From Betaproteobacteria bacterium (GTDB taxonomy: Bacteria > Pseudomonadota > Gammaproteobacteria > Burkholderiales > Burkholderiaceae_E), in contig VGHV01000073.1 in assembly GCA_016868095.1 (NCBI GenBank), positions 1 through 9,504 on the forward strand: a DNA stretch of 9,504 bases, in the 5' to 3' direction. A program made the translations under genes and the position numbers. Positions 1 through 6,798 of the stretch are shown here, piece by piece. The notes under the pieces were generated by a model. The model saw only the letters and a program-made list of their open reading frames with translations, was not told the DNA's origin and ran no database searches. Every line of letters starts with the position of its first letter. Position 1 is the first letter of the stretch.

Positions 1-793
1 AGCGCAGTGCTCGGTACAGCGCAAGTGGGGGGTGTGAAAAAGGCTTGCGAATCAGCTGTCCAATTTGCACTTGCATTAAGTCGCCAGCCATGATGAGTTC
101 GCGCGCTTTTCTTGCCACGTTGAGATAGTCCTGCTTCTCGAAACCTCGGATTTCACTGCTTTCTGGCCCTGGCGCCGGAACCGTTTCATCAACAGCGTTT
201 TTTAGTCTTGCCTTTAATTCGCGCAGCCGCTTTTGAGTTTGAGTCCAAGCATCTGGGCTTCGCGCATCTGCGTAGACCACGAGATAAAGCTTGCCACGGA
301 GGTTGTCGACAATCGCTAATTCGTCGACCAGCAAAAACAACATGTCAGGTGTCCCGATAGGATCGGGCTTGGTGCAAGGACCAAGTTTCGGTTCAATAAA
401 GCGAACGAGGTCGTATCCAAAGTAGCCTGCCAGGCCGCCACAAAATCGTGGCAATCCAGGCCGCAAAGCAACTTTGAAGCGTTGACGATAGGCACGCACA
501 AAGGCTAGGGGGTCACCACGATGAGATTCGATCACCTGATCATCTCGCAGCACTTCGATCAAATCGTCGCGACTGCGAATCGATGTGCGGGCCGACAATC
601 CGATGAAAGAATATCGACCAAAGCGCTCTCCACCCTCTACCGACTCGAGTAGGAAGCTATTTTTCCGCTTACCAGGTTCGTTGAGCTTGCAATAAACGGA
701 CAAAGGGGTTTCCAAGTCCGCCAGGCACTCGCTTATAAGTGCAATTCGGTCGAAACCTTGCGCCGCAATCGCTTTAAATTCAAACTCAGTCAT
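1..793 (-). CDS. trpE: Anthranilate synthase component I (partial, N-terminal 264 residues)
   Basis: TrpE makes anthranilate from chorismate with ammonia delivered by TrpG, the first committed step of tryptophan synthesis in the cytoplasm. The translation begins MTEFEFKAIAAQGFDRI. It shows the regulatory LLES segment at residues 48-51 followed by GGERFGRYSFIG, the part of the N-terminal domain known to bind feedback tryptophan. Near the left edge, AGDLMQVQIGQ (about 236-246) opens the chorismate-binding domain in the form usual for betaproteobacteria. The rest of that domain is outside the window. The ATG at 793 has a clear GGGGAG Shine-Dalgarno (complement 803-808) nine bases upstream. gph lies upstream on the same strand, as in the usual Burkholderiales rpe-gph-trpE order. 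No leader peptide with tandem Trp codons was found upstream. Identification is firm; only the cut-off end is missing. Confidence 0.95.
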   Translation of the reverse strand, partial: MTEFEFKAIAAQGFDRIALISECLADLETPLSVYCKLNEPGKRKNSFLLESVEGGERFGRYSFIGLSARTSIRSRDDLIEVLRDDQVIESHRGDPLAFVRAYRQRFKVALRPGLPRFCGGLAGYFGYDLVRFIEPKLGPCTKPDPIGTPDMLFLLVDELAIVDNLRGKLYLVVYADARSPDAWTQTQKRLRELKARLKNAVDETVPAPGPESSEIRGFEKQDYLNVARKARELIMAGDLMQVQIGQLIRKPFSHPPLALYRALR

Positions 794-802
794 GATGATT
801 CG

Positions 803-808
803 CTCCCC
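803..808 (-). promoter_or_regulatory. Ribosome binding site of trpE
   Basis: GGGGAG on the minus strand, nine bases before the trpE ATG. It fixes the start codon. The same bases lie inside a 12-codon minus-strand ORF (790-828) that ends in an ATGA overlap with trpE. Confidence 0.6.
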
Positions 809-900
809 ACCAGCCTTCGTTTTATCATCCCCCTCGTTTAGCCTAGCTTAACGCACGCGATAAAGAGAGCGCACTGGTTGCGATGGAGGGCTGGTTGGTT

Positions 901-1641
901 CTACGCGTCGCTACCGAGTGCTGGGTTAATGCCAGCACCACCAACGCCATGCGGCGTTTTTGATCGGTAGCTTGATTGCAATGTCCATTGTGCAAAGGCG
1001 TCTATGCTTTGAACTATACCATCGCAGGGGATGTGTTCAAGCGCTACCCCCTCCCTGTAGCCGTAGGGCAGCAAAAAGACCCTCATGCCGGCAGCCCTTG
1101 CTGCTTGCGCATCATTGGCGGAATCGCCTAGCATCCAAACTGAGCTTGTCGAAACTCCCAACCTACTTGCAGCCTCCAATAGCGGCTGTGGGTGTGGCTT
1201 TTTATGAGCGAGTGCATCGCCACCTATAGCAAATTGAAAATATTGACTCAGGTTTGAGCGCTCAAGCAAGGCCTCGGTAAAGCTTTGAGCTTTGTTGGTC
1301 ACTACTGCCATCGGCACCTTTGCAGCGTGCAAACGCTCGAGGCCTTCGATCACACCTTCAAAGGGCTTAGCCCAGCAACCGTTATATTGTTCATAAACCG
1401 AAACAAAGCGATCCATCCCTTGGGCATATGCATCAGGCTTTGCATCGCCATCAAGATCATCGGTCAATAGTCGATGTACAAAACGCTCAGCGCCTTTTCC
1501 AACAAAACTAAGCACACGCACATCGCTAAGTGGTGCCATCGCCATCGCCTCTCGAATAGCATGACCTGATTGCACAAGGTCCTTGGCCGTATCAAGCAAT
1601 GTACCGTCAAGGTCAAAAAGGAGTGCTTCAAAGCCTGCCAT
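901..1641 (-). CDS. gph: Phosphoglycolate phosphatase (HAD superfamily)
   Basis: Gph hydrolyses 2-phosphoglycolate to glycolate, clearing a by-product of oxidative DNA-end repair or of oxygenase activity. HAD motifs are in order, numbered from the TTG at 1647: DLDGT with the nucleophilic and acid/base Asp pair (12-16), VVTNK (115-119), the Lys in KKPHP (149-153), and GDSANDA (174-180) with the magnesium-binding acids. The cap domain is the helical insert between motifs I and II (about 20-100). I chose the ATG at 1641, giving MAGFEALLFDLDGT (246 residues); the TTG two codons earlier is in frame but less typical. There is no strong Shine-Dalgarno. The last roughly 20 residues, rich in Gly, Ser and Pro, extend beyond the HAD core. 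It sits between rpe, 18 bases upstream, and trpE, about 107 bases downstream, and is probably co-transcribed with rpe. Confidence 0.93.
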   Translation of the reverse strand: MAGFEALLFDLDGTLLDTAKDLVQSGHAIREAMAMAPLSDVRVLSFVGKGAERFVHRLLTDDLDGDAKPDAYAQGMDRFVSVYEQYNGCWAKPFEGVIEGLERLHAAKVPMAVVTNKAQSFTEALLERSNLSQYFQFAIGGDALAHKKPHPQPLLEAASRLGVSTSSVWMLGDSANDAQAARAAGMRVFLLPYGYREGVALEHIPCDGIVQSIDAFAQWTLQSSYRSKTPHGVGGAGINPALGSDA

Positions 1642-1718
1642 GATCAAATAGGGAACGCTTCAAACCCTGCCATTGGAGCTTGAGGCATGGATGTCATTGG
1701 GGCTTGGGGCATGGACCC
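1624..1718. repeat. Degenerate direct repeats spanning the rpe/gph junction
   Basis: Two repeat families are visible. An 18-base unit, tgcttcaaagcctgccat at 1624-1641, recurs as cgcttcaaaccctgccat at 1656-1673 (16 of 18 identical, period 32). A 24-base unit starting cattggagcttgagg at 1671-1694 is followed directly by a copy at 1695-1718 (19 of 24). On the minus strand the first family is the start of gph (ATGGCAGG.TTTGAAGC) and an out-of-frame ghost of it that encodes the last residues and stop of rpe. The second family encodes an eight-residue repeat in the Rpe tail, VHAPSPND then IHASSSNG. Confidence 0.8.
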
Positions 1719-2403
1719 CATCAATCGCCTGACGCAATTGCTTGATAACCTGCCGATAATGTCCATCGGGATCGGGCGATGAAAACACCGCGGATCCCGC
1801 AACAAAGCAATCCGCGCCTGCCCGGGCGACCTCGCGGATATTGTCAATTTTTATCCCACCATCGACTTGTAAAACAATCCGATGACCACCCTCAGCCTGA
1901 TGCTGATCAATCATGCTGCGAAGCGCTTGAATTTTTGCGATCGTTGCCGGCAAAAACTGTTGTCCACCGAACCCCGGATTAACCGACATCAGCAAAATCA
2001 AATCGAGCCGATGCATGACGAAGTCTAGCAAGTGAAGCGGTGTAGCCGGATTCAGTACCAGGCCCGCCTTGCAGCCATGGTCCTTGATCAATTGCAAAGA
2101 CCGATCAATATGTTCGGAAGCTTCAGGATGAAAACTGATCCAATCCGCACCGGCCTGGGCAAACCCACTGATGAGTGCATCGACTGGCTTGACCATTAAG
2201 TGCACATCGAGCGGCAAACGGGTGTGTGGTCTTATTGCTTTACAAACCATGGGGCCGAAACTGAGATTGGGTACGTAGTGGTTGTCCATCACATCAACAT
2301 GTACCCAATCGGCACCGCTGGCCTCAAGCGCACGCACTTCATCACCAAGTCTTGCGAAGTCGGCAGATAAAAGGCTAGGGGCAATGCAGTAGCGGCTTTT
2401 CAT
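1660..2403 (-). CDS. rpe: Ribulose-phosphate 3-epimerase
   Basis: Rpe interconverts ribulose 5-phosphate and xylulose 5-phosphate in the pentose phosphate and Calvin pathways. The TIM-barrel signature is complete, numbered from the ATG at 2421: [14 protein letters not shown] (13-26), [12 protein letters not shown] (41-52) and DVHLMV (72-77) with metal-binding His/Asp residues, [10 protein letters not shown] (145-154) and VDGGI (186-190) with the catalytic Asp, then the phosphate-binding GSAVF (209-213). I prefer the ATG at 2403 ([15 protein letters not shown], 247 residues) because it matches the family N-terminus and a possible -10 box lies at 2427-2432. The ATG at 2421 would add six residues. 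The protein ends in a tail of about 20 residues, beyond the usual family length, built from the eight-residue repeat described at 1624-1718. First gene of the probable rpe-gph-trpE unit. Confidence 0.95.
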   Translation of the reverse strand: MKSRYCIAPSLLSADFARLGDEVRALEASGADWVHVDVMDNHYVPNLSFGPMVCKAIRPHTRLPLDVHLMVKPVDALISGFAQAGADWISFHPEASEHIDRSLQLIKDHGCKAGLVLNPATPLHLLDFVMHRLDLILLMSVNPGFGGQQFLPATIAKIQALRSMIDQHQAEGGHRIVLQVDGGIKIDNIREVARAGADCFVAGSAVFSSPDPDGHYRQVIKQLRQAIDGVHAPSPNDIHASSSNGRV

Positions 2404-2421
2404 CGGTATGCTTGAGTCCAT

Positions 2422-2525
2422 CGTTCATTGTAATGGGGCATGGACTTATCGTGATTTACCGAAGGTAATCGTCTACCCTGAGCTTGAAGGCGTCTCGACC
2501 CACATTAAAAGACTTGGATTCCACG
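2422..2525. promoter_or_regulatory. Divergent rpe/apaG control region with an inverted repeat
   Basis: On the minus strand TACAAT (complement 2427-2432) is a one-mismatch -10 box suited to an rpe start at 2403, but no good -35 is seen. An imperfect inverted repeat at 2453-2470 (GATT-T-ACC, gaa loop, GGTAATC; seven pairs with one bulged T) lies in the middle and could be an operator or part of the apaG leader. No clear apaG promoter was recognised. Confidence 0.35.
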
Positions 2526-2915
2526 ATGGCTGAACACCGAAAAGCGAGCTACCAGTTCAAGATTACCGTGAAAACGGTTTATCTTCCCGAGCAATCCTCG
2601 CCTGAGCAGGAGCGTTACACCTTCGCCTACACCATCACCATTGCCAACACCGGATCAATCCCCGCACAACTGATTAGCAGGCACTGGGTCATTACGACGG
2701 ACGACGGTGAGGTTAATGAGGTCAAGGGGCTTGGCGTGGTTGGTCAACAACCGCTGATCGCACCAGGGCAAGGCTTTGAATACACGAGCGGTTCACAGGT
2801 AAACACCCCCACGGCCACGATGACAGGCAGTTACTTCTTTGTCGCAGAGGACGGCGAGCGATTCGAGCAGGAAATTCCGCCTTTTGTGCTGAGTATCCCC
2901 CGAACCTTGCACTAA
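2526..2915 (+). CDS. apaG: ApaG domain protein
   Basis: ApaG is a small (about 125 residues) immunoglobulin-like beta-sandwich protein of uncertain role. It is linked genetically to cobalt/magnesium tolerance and is related to the substrate-recognition domain of some eukaryotic F-box proteins. From the ATG at 2526 the product is 129 residues. It shows the family hallmarks YTFAYTITIANTGS, the RHWVITTDDGEVNEVKGLGV stretch, VGQQPLIAPGQGFEYTSG, a GSYFF strand and the terminal IPPFVLSIPRTLH. The frame can be extended to a TTG at 2484 (143 residues), but those residues do not look like family sequence. The Shine-Dalgarno is weak (TTGGA, about seven bases upstream). Transcribed divergently from rpe, a common betaproteobacterial arrangement. 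Confidence 0.95.
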   Translation: MAEHRKASYQFKITVKTVYLPEQSSPEQERYTFAYTITIANTGSIPAQLISRHWVITTDDGEVNEVKGLGVVGQQPLIAPGQGFEYTSGSQVNTPTATMTGSYFFVAEDGERFEQEIPPFVLSIPRTLH

Positions 2916-2936
2916 GGATTTCGAAGTCCCTTATTT
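2916..2936. terminator. Possible weak terminator between convergent apaG and the microprotein gene
   Basis: The 23 bases between the two converging stop codons contain GGATT-TCGA-AGTCC, a five-pair stem with one G-T wobble and a TCGA loop, followed by CTTATTT. The stem is short and the T-run broken, so termination is only suggested. Confidence 0.3.
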
Positions 2937-2938
2937 CC

Positions 2939-3022
2939 TTAGCGTTTGCCCCGCATAGTCCACCAGACGATGAATAAGACGAGGGCCAGAATGCCAAAGG
3001 CTTCGAGATAAATCACCCACAT
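2939..3022 (-). CDS. Predicted 27-residue single-span membrane microprotein
   Basis: The ORF reads MWVIYLEAFGILALVLFIVWWTMRGKR then TAA. Residues 2-22 form one strongly hydrophobic helix with an internal acidic residue (Glu7), and the end MRGKR is basic, which by the positive-inside rule puts the C-terminus in the cytoplasm. A GGGGTGA Shine-Dalgarno lies about six bases before the ATG. It follows dsbC by 61 bases on the same strand and could be the last gene of a ubiH-dsbC unit. I do not recognise a named family. The hydrophobic run with charged ends, the ribosome binding site and a stop just short of apaG argue for a real gene. Function unknown; small membrane proteins of this shape often modulate a larger membrane complex, which is inference only. 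Confidence 0.6.
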   Translation of the reverse strand: MWVIYLEAFGILALVLFIVWWTMRGKR

Positions 3023-3083
3023 GGCGCATCACCCCAGCGTCGGATAAAACATAAAGTCACAGTAGCGCTCAACCCAGAGCAAT

Positions 3084-3878
3084 TCATAACTTATTGTTTT
3101 CTTCAAGCATTTTTTCAAATTGAGCCATGGGTGCATAGCCTGTGAGTCGCTTGCCGTTCGGAAAGAAGATGGTTGGCGTCCCGGTTACACCCAAACTCCG
3201 GCCAAGGTCTTTTAGTTTGGCAATCGGCGCATCGCACGAAGGTGATGCCGTAGGAGGCGCTTTACCTGAGAGCATCATATCGTTCCATGCTTTTGACTTG
3301 TCTGCAGCACAAAGTGCATTTCGCGACTTGACCTCTGAATCCGGCGAAAGCAGCGGAAGAACAAAGGTGTAGATCGTTACGTCTTTAATACCGACAAGGT
3401 CAGCGCGTAGTTTTCGGCAATAGCCACAATTCGGATCTTCAAAAACTGCCATAACCCGCCTGCCATTGCCTTGCACTTGCTTGAAAGCGAGTTGAAGTGG
3501 CAAGTCTTTGAACTGAATCGCAGATAACTCTTCAGTTCGCTCACGGGTGATATTGCGATTGTTTTTTAGATCAATTAACTGGCCTTCGATAAATGCATAA
3601 GCGGCCTTCTCGTCGACATAAATAAGATCGGTGCCGAGTCGAACCTCATAGAGACCTGTTATCGGCGTGCGCGCCACGGCATCAACCTTGTATTTGCCTT
3701 TGAGCCATGCCTCGATGCTTTGCTTGATGCTTGATTCAACGGCGCTTGGCACAGCAGCAGTTTGAGATTGGGCTGGGAACATCGCCGAGCAAAAGAGCAA
3801 GACGCTCAACAGCAGTTGCCCGGCAAATGAACCGGTCACCGAGCGCAGGCTTTGTAAATTGTTATAGCAAATATTCAT
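3084..3878 (-). CDS. dsbC: Thiol:disulfide interchange protein, DsbC/DsbG family
   Basis: A periplasmic disulfide isomerase that reshuffles wrong disulfides in secreted proteins and is kept reduced by DsbD. From the ATG at 3878 the product is 264 residues; a TTG four codons earlier is also in frame. A long signal peptide (basic start, hydrophobic stretch QLLLSVLLFCSAMFPA, then QSQTA) precedes the N-terminal dimerisation domain. The thioredoxin-fold domain has the active-site FEDPNCGYC (CGYC at 151-154) and the cis-proline loop GVTGTPTIFF near 230-239. Two further cysteines (about 190 and 215) match the structural disulfide seen in DsbC. GAG about six bases upstream may serve as ribosome binding site. 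It follows the UbiH-like gene by 76 bases on the same strand, a pairing that I recall from other Burkholderiales. Confidence 0.92.
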   Translation of the reverse strand: MNICYNNLQSLRSVTGSFAGQLLLSVLLFCSAMFPAQSQTAAVPSAVESSIKQSIEAWLKGKYKVDAVARTPITGLYEVRLGTDLIYVDEKAAYAFIEGQLIDLKNNRNITRERTEELSAIQFKDLPLQLAFKQVQGNGRRVMAVFEDPNCGYCRKLRADLVGIKDVTIYTFVLPLLSPDSEVKSRNALCAADKSKAWNDMMLSGKAPPTASPSCDAPIAKLKDLGRSLGVTGTPTIFFPNGKRLTGYAPMAQFEKMLEENNKL

Positions 3879-3954
3879 AAGGAATCTCAAAAACCTTTGT
3901 CCAGAGTCGATAGAGGGATGTCAGCGTATCAGCATGACCGGAGCATAGCGCGCA

Positions 3955-5268
3955 TCAACGGCCCGGCCCGTGACGAGAAGCGTGGTGAATCATCGCAGAC
4001 TGCAGCAATGAACTGCCAGCGAGCCGAGACCAGGCCCACCGAGCCAAGCCGCCAACGTACTGGGGCAAAGGTTCACGAAAAGTCTGCTGCAAAGTCCTTG
4101 TGAGTATCGACATAGCAAGCACCGGCTCAGCGCGGCGACGAGCATAACGTTCTAAAACAGAACGAACCCCAGGGTCGTGTCGCGCGGCAGGACTTGAAAG
4201 CACATCGAGTAATTCGATGATGTCACCGATTCCAAGATTGAGGCCCTGGCCAGCCATTGGATGCACCACATGTGCCGCATCAGCAAGCAAGACCAATCGA
4301 TGGGAACAAGGAGGATCGCTTATGCGATCAAGCAATGGAAATGATGCGGGCCTACTTATGCAGTTCAGCAAGCGAGGAGCATCGCTTGAACATGATTCGA
4401 TATGAGATTGCACCTTCTGGCAAAGCGCATCAGGATCAAGGACCATTAAGGATTGCGCCAGCGGCCTGGGCGCAGACCAAACCATACTCATCGCTTCTCC
4501 AGGCAAAGGTAAAAGCGCAAGAATGCCTTGTTGACCAAACGATTGAAACGCCGTGTGGCGATGATGATGATCAATGGAAAAATTAGCGACGACCGCTGCC
4601 GATTGGTAATCGATCTCGCGGCTCTTCATGCCAGCAAGTTGCCTCAACGCAGAATGGGCACCATCGCAGCCGATCAAAAGTTTGGCCCTTATTCGCTGCC
4701 CGCTTTCAAGCTGAATACGACGCCGTAGGCTGCGAGCATCGCCAGCATCTGCCTCCAGACTGACCAGGGCATCCTTGAATCGAAAGGCTTGCGTCATAGC
4801 AAGGGCTTGCTGCCCGGCTGCGATCAGTTCGGATTGCTCAAGGGTTAGTGCAAGTTGATCGACCGCCGCCTTATAGGCATCGAGTACGATGGCTGACTTA
4901 GCCGACAATCCAGGCGCTTCAAGTTGCATGCGTTCGATTAGGCCAAGACGCGATTCATCGATGGCTGCAGCAAGACCCTGTTGTTGCAACCAGCGCCAAC
5001 TTGCGGGCGAAAGCGCAAAAATACGCGGATCAAAACCTGGCACTTTGCGGGTTGAAACAGGGTCTGGCCCGATCAACGCGCAACGATAACCAAGCCTGGC
5101 AAGGCCTTGGGCGGTCAGCAGACCTGCCACCGATGCACCGATAACCGCAACGTCGAGCTCAAGTTCAGCATCAGCGCCTGCCAAAGAGGGAGTCGACGCT
5201 TTAGCCGCCGAAAATGGCATGTCAGGAAGCGGCATTGCCGAAGAAGTTGGACTTGAGAAAGCTTGCAT
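3955..5268 (-). CDS. UbiH/UbiF/VisC/COQ6-family FAD-dependent hydroxylase
   Basis: A group A flavoprotein monooxygenase that, by family, hydroxylates the ring of ubiquinone precursors at the membrane. Motifs: DVAVIGASVAGL (39-50) in the FAD-binding Rossmann fold, with Ser at the second Gly position; CDGAHS (201-206), the DG motif for FAD/NAD(P)H; and LADAAHVVHPMAGQGLNLG (328-346), the C-terminal FAD-ribityl motif. In most relatives the third motif starts GDAAH; here it is ADAAH. YARRRAEPVLAM (374-386) is also typical of the family. The product is 437 residues, longer than the usual roughly 390-400, because about 36 Ser/Ala/Pro-rich residues precede the Rossmann fold; internal Met12 or Met17 could be true starts. 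Which ring position it hydroxylates cannot be told from sequence, so no symbol is assigned. A TATAAT box lies just upstream. Confidence 0.88.
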   Translation of the reverse strand: MQAFSSPTSSAMPLPDMPFSAAKASTPSLAGADAELELDVAVIGASVAGLLTAQGLARLGYRCALIGPDPVSTRKVPGFDPRIFALSPASWRWLQQQGLAAAIDESRLGLIERMQLEAPGLSAKSAIVLDAYKAAVDQLALTLEQSELIAAGQQALAMTQAFRFKDALVSLEADAGDARSLRRRIQLESGQRIRAKLLIGCDGAHSALRQLAGMKSREIDYQSAAVVANFSIDHHHRHTAFQSFGQQGILALLPLPGEAMSMVWSAPRPLAQSLMVLDPDALCQKVQSHIESCSSDAPRLLNCISRPASFPLLDRISDPPCSHRLVLLADAAHVVHPMAGQGLNLGIGDIIELLDVLSSPAARHDPGVRSVLERYARRRAEPVLAMSILTRTLQQTFREPLPQYVGGLARWAWSRLAGSSLLQSAMIHHASRHGPGR

Positions 5269-5289
5269 GAGCGCGGGATTCGATGGGAA

Positions 5290-5295
5290 ATTATA
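5290..5295 (-). promoter_or_regulatory. Predicted -10 box of the UbiH-family gene
   Basis: Perfect TATAAT on the minus strand, 21 bases before the ATG at 5268, which would give a leader of about 15 bases. No convincing -35 hexamer is found at 16-18 bases, so the strength is uncertain. Confidence 0.45.
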
Positions 5296-5337
5296 GAAGG
5301 ACCGCTATGCTTGCAGACTCAAGCACCTTTAAGCATG

Positions 5338-5359
5338 AGGCCCTCTTTGAGGGTGGCCT
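5338..5359 (+). promoter_or_regulatory. Leader hairpin before the CoA-transferase genes
   Basis: CCCTC-TTT-GAGGG forms a five-pair stem, extended by AGG/CCT with a three-base TGG bulge on the 3' side. It ends directly beside the GGAG ribosome binding site (5360-5363) of the first subunit gene. There is no T-run, so it is not a terminator; it may influence translation or be a palindromic operator. Confidence 0.35.
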
Positions 5360-5372
5360 GGAGAACTAGCGG

Positions 5373-6080
5373 ATGATCAACAAAATCCTCGCTTCTGTCG
5401 AAGAAGCCTTAGCCGATGTACACGACGGCGCAACTATTTTGATCGGTGGCTTTGGTAGCGCCGGACTACCCACTCATCTCACCGACGCGCTCATTGCAAA
5501 AGGCGCTCGAGATTTGACGGTTGTTAACAATAACGCAGGCAACGGCGAGCATGGGCTGGCCGCGCTCATGAAAGCCGGATGCGTGCGTAAGCTGATTTGC
5601 TCCTTCCCGCGCCAGGTCGATTCCTGGGTGTTCGACGACCTATGGCGTGCGGGGAAGATTGAACTAGAGCTCGTTCCACAAGGCAACCTAGCCGAGCGAA
5701 TCAGGGCTGCCGGCGCAGGCATCGGCGCTTTTTTTACCGCTACCGGTTTTGGTACGGAGCTGGCCAAGGGTAAAGAGACCCGGCAAATCAATGGCCGTGA
5801 TTATGTGTTGGAGTATCCGATTCACGCAGACTTCGCACTCGTGGCTGCCGAAACCGGCGATCGCTGGGGAAACCTCACCTATCGAAAAACCGCGAGAAAC
5901 TTTGGACCCATTATGTGCATGGCAGCCAAAACAGCCATTGCGCAGGTTCATCGGATCGTCGAACTCGGCGCCATCGACCCTGAGCAAGTGATCACCCCTG
6001 GTATTTTTGTCAAGCGGGTCGTTCAAGTGGAGCGAGTGCGCTATGACCCGACACCAGCAAAGCGTGGAGAAGAAAAGTAA
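5373..6080 (+). CDS. pcaI: 3-oxoacid (3-oxoadipate/succinyl) CoA-transferase subunit A
   Basis: Alpha subunit of a family I CoA-transferase that moves CoA from succinyl-CoA to a 3-oxoacid, 3-oxoadipate in aromatic degradation or acetoacetate in ketone-body use. The 235 residues carry the CoA-transferase signature ILIGGFGSAGLP (22-33), VVNNNAGNGEHGLAAL (50-65), SFPRQVDSWVFDD, and the CoA-binding region VPQGNLAERIRAAGAGIGAFFT. As I recall them, these features (NGE.GLAAL, SFPRQ.DS) resemble pseudomonad PcaI more than acetoacetate-specific ScoA. No other aromatic-pathway gene is in the window, so the substrate stays open. GGAG lies nine bases before the ATG. Its TAA overlaps the ATG of subunit B by one base (TAATG), which implies translational coupling. 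It is divergent from the ubiH-like gene. Confidence 0.92.
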   Translation: MINKILASVEEALADVHDGATILIGGFGSAGLPTHLTDALIAKGARDLTVVNNNAGNGEHGLAALMKAGCVRKLICSFPRQVDSWVFDDLWRAGKIELELVPQGNLAERIRAAGAGIGAFFTATGFGTELAKGKETRQINGRDYVLEYPIHADFALVAAETGDRWGNLTYRKTARNFGPIMCMAAKTAIAQVHRIVELGAIDPEQVITPGIFVKRVVQVERVRYDPTPAKRGEEK

Positions 6081-6724
6081 TGAATCGTTACAGTCGCGAT
6101 CAGATGGCGCAGCGTGTTGCGCGTGATATTCCCGAAGGTGCTTATGTGAACCTCGGTATTGGGATGCCGACGCTGGTCGCAAACCATATTCCGAAGGACA
6201 GAGAAATCGTTCTACAAAGTGAGAATGGACTCTTAGGTATGGGGCCAGCTCCCCAAGCTGGCGATGAGGACTACGACTTAATCAATGCCGGCAAGCAGCC
6301 TGTTACCTTAATGCCAGGGGCTTCGTTTTTTCACCATGCCGACTCATTTGCCATGATGCGCGGTGGTCATTTGGATATTTGTGTGCTCGGTGCCTTTCAA
6401 GTCGCTGTCAACGGTGACCTCGCAAACTGGCACACTGGCGAGGCAGATGCGATCCCCGCTGTTGGCGGGGCGATGGATCTAGCCAGCGGCGCCAAACAGG
6501 TCTTTGTGATGATGGAACATCTCACTAAGAAGGGCGAGAGCAAGATCGTTACACGTTGCAGCTACCCGCTCACCGGGTTAGCCTGTGTATCGAGGGTGTA
6601 CACCGACCTCGCGACCATCCACATCACGCCACAAGGCCTACTTGCAGATGATCTAGTCGAGGGCTTAAGTCTGGAGGCGCTTATAAAGCTCTCGGGAATA
6701 AGCATGCAGGCTAGGCTGTCTTAA
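6080..6724 (+). CDS. pcaJ: 3-oxoacid (3-oxoadipate/succinyl) CoA-transferase subunit B
   Basis: Beta subunit of the same enzyme, carrying the catalytic glutamate that forms the glutamyl-CoA thioester: SENGLLGMGP, with Glu48. Other family blocks are EGAYVNLGIGMPTLVAN (19-35), ADSFAMMRGGHLDICVLGAFQV (about 87-108), LANWHTG and IPAVGGAMDLASGAKQVFVMM. The length of 214 residues is normal. Its start codon shares one base with the stop of subunit A, and a purine-rich GGAGAAGAAAAG precedes it inside the first gene. The two subunits should be made in equal amounts and form a heterotetramer in the cytoplasm. The symbol follows the resemblance of subunit A to PcaI; scoB is the alternative if acetoacetate is the substrate. 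Confidence 0.92.
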   Translation: MNRYSRDQMAQRVARDIPEGAYVNLGIGMPTLVANHIPKDREIVLQSENGLLGMGPAPQAGDEDYDLINAGKQPVTLMPGASFFHHADSFAMMRGGHLDICVLGAFQVAVNGDLANWHTGEADAIPAVGGAMDLASGAKQVFVMMEHLTKKGESKIVTRCSYPLTGLACVSRVYTDLATIHITPQGLLADDLVEGLSLEALIKLSGISMQARLS

Positions 6725-6773
6725 AGAAGCGCCGATGCTCTAAACCCGAAGGCCATCCTAACCGTAAGTCCTT

Positions 6774-6796
6774 GTAAGGCCGCAGGAGGGCCTTAC
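6774..6796 (+). promoter_or_regulatory. Perfect 8-bp hairpin with a Shine-Dalgarno in its loop
   Basis: GTAAGGCC (6774-6781) pairs exactly with GGCCTTAC (6789-6796) around the seven-base loop GCAGGAG. There is no T-run after it, so a standard intrinsic terminator for the pcaIJ genes is unlikely, although a Rho-assisted 3' end is possible. The loop and the first paired base give AGGAGG, a full anti-16S match, nine bases before a GTG that opens a 59-codon frame. Confidence 0.6.
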
Positions 6797-6798
6797 TC

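Noticed and set aside
794..900. trp attenuator or Trp-codon leader before trpE
   Set aside because: The only tandem TGG TGG is in a frame with no start codon and a TAA just upstream; no terminator/antiterminator pair was seen.
1644..1847. 67-codon minus-strand frame ending MAGFEAFPI
   Set aside because: It is a shadow inside rpe. It only looks gph-like at its end because of the duplicated gph start.
3876..3890. TTG start for DsbC at 3890
   Set aside because: The ATG at 3878 has better spacing to GAG and gives a normal signal peptide.
3897..5089. Several 60-110 codon plus-strand frames
   Set aside because: All lie antisense within the UbiH-family gene, or straddle its end, and lack ribosome sites.
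5688..6182. 164-codon minus-strand frame
   Set aside because: It lies antisense to the well-supported CoA-transferase subunit genes, has Cys/His-rich unnatural composition and shows no ribosome site.
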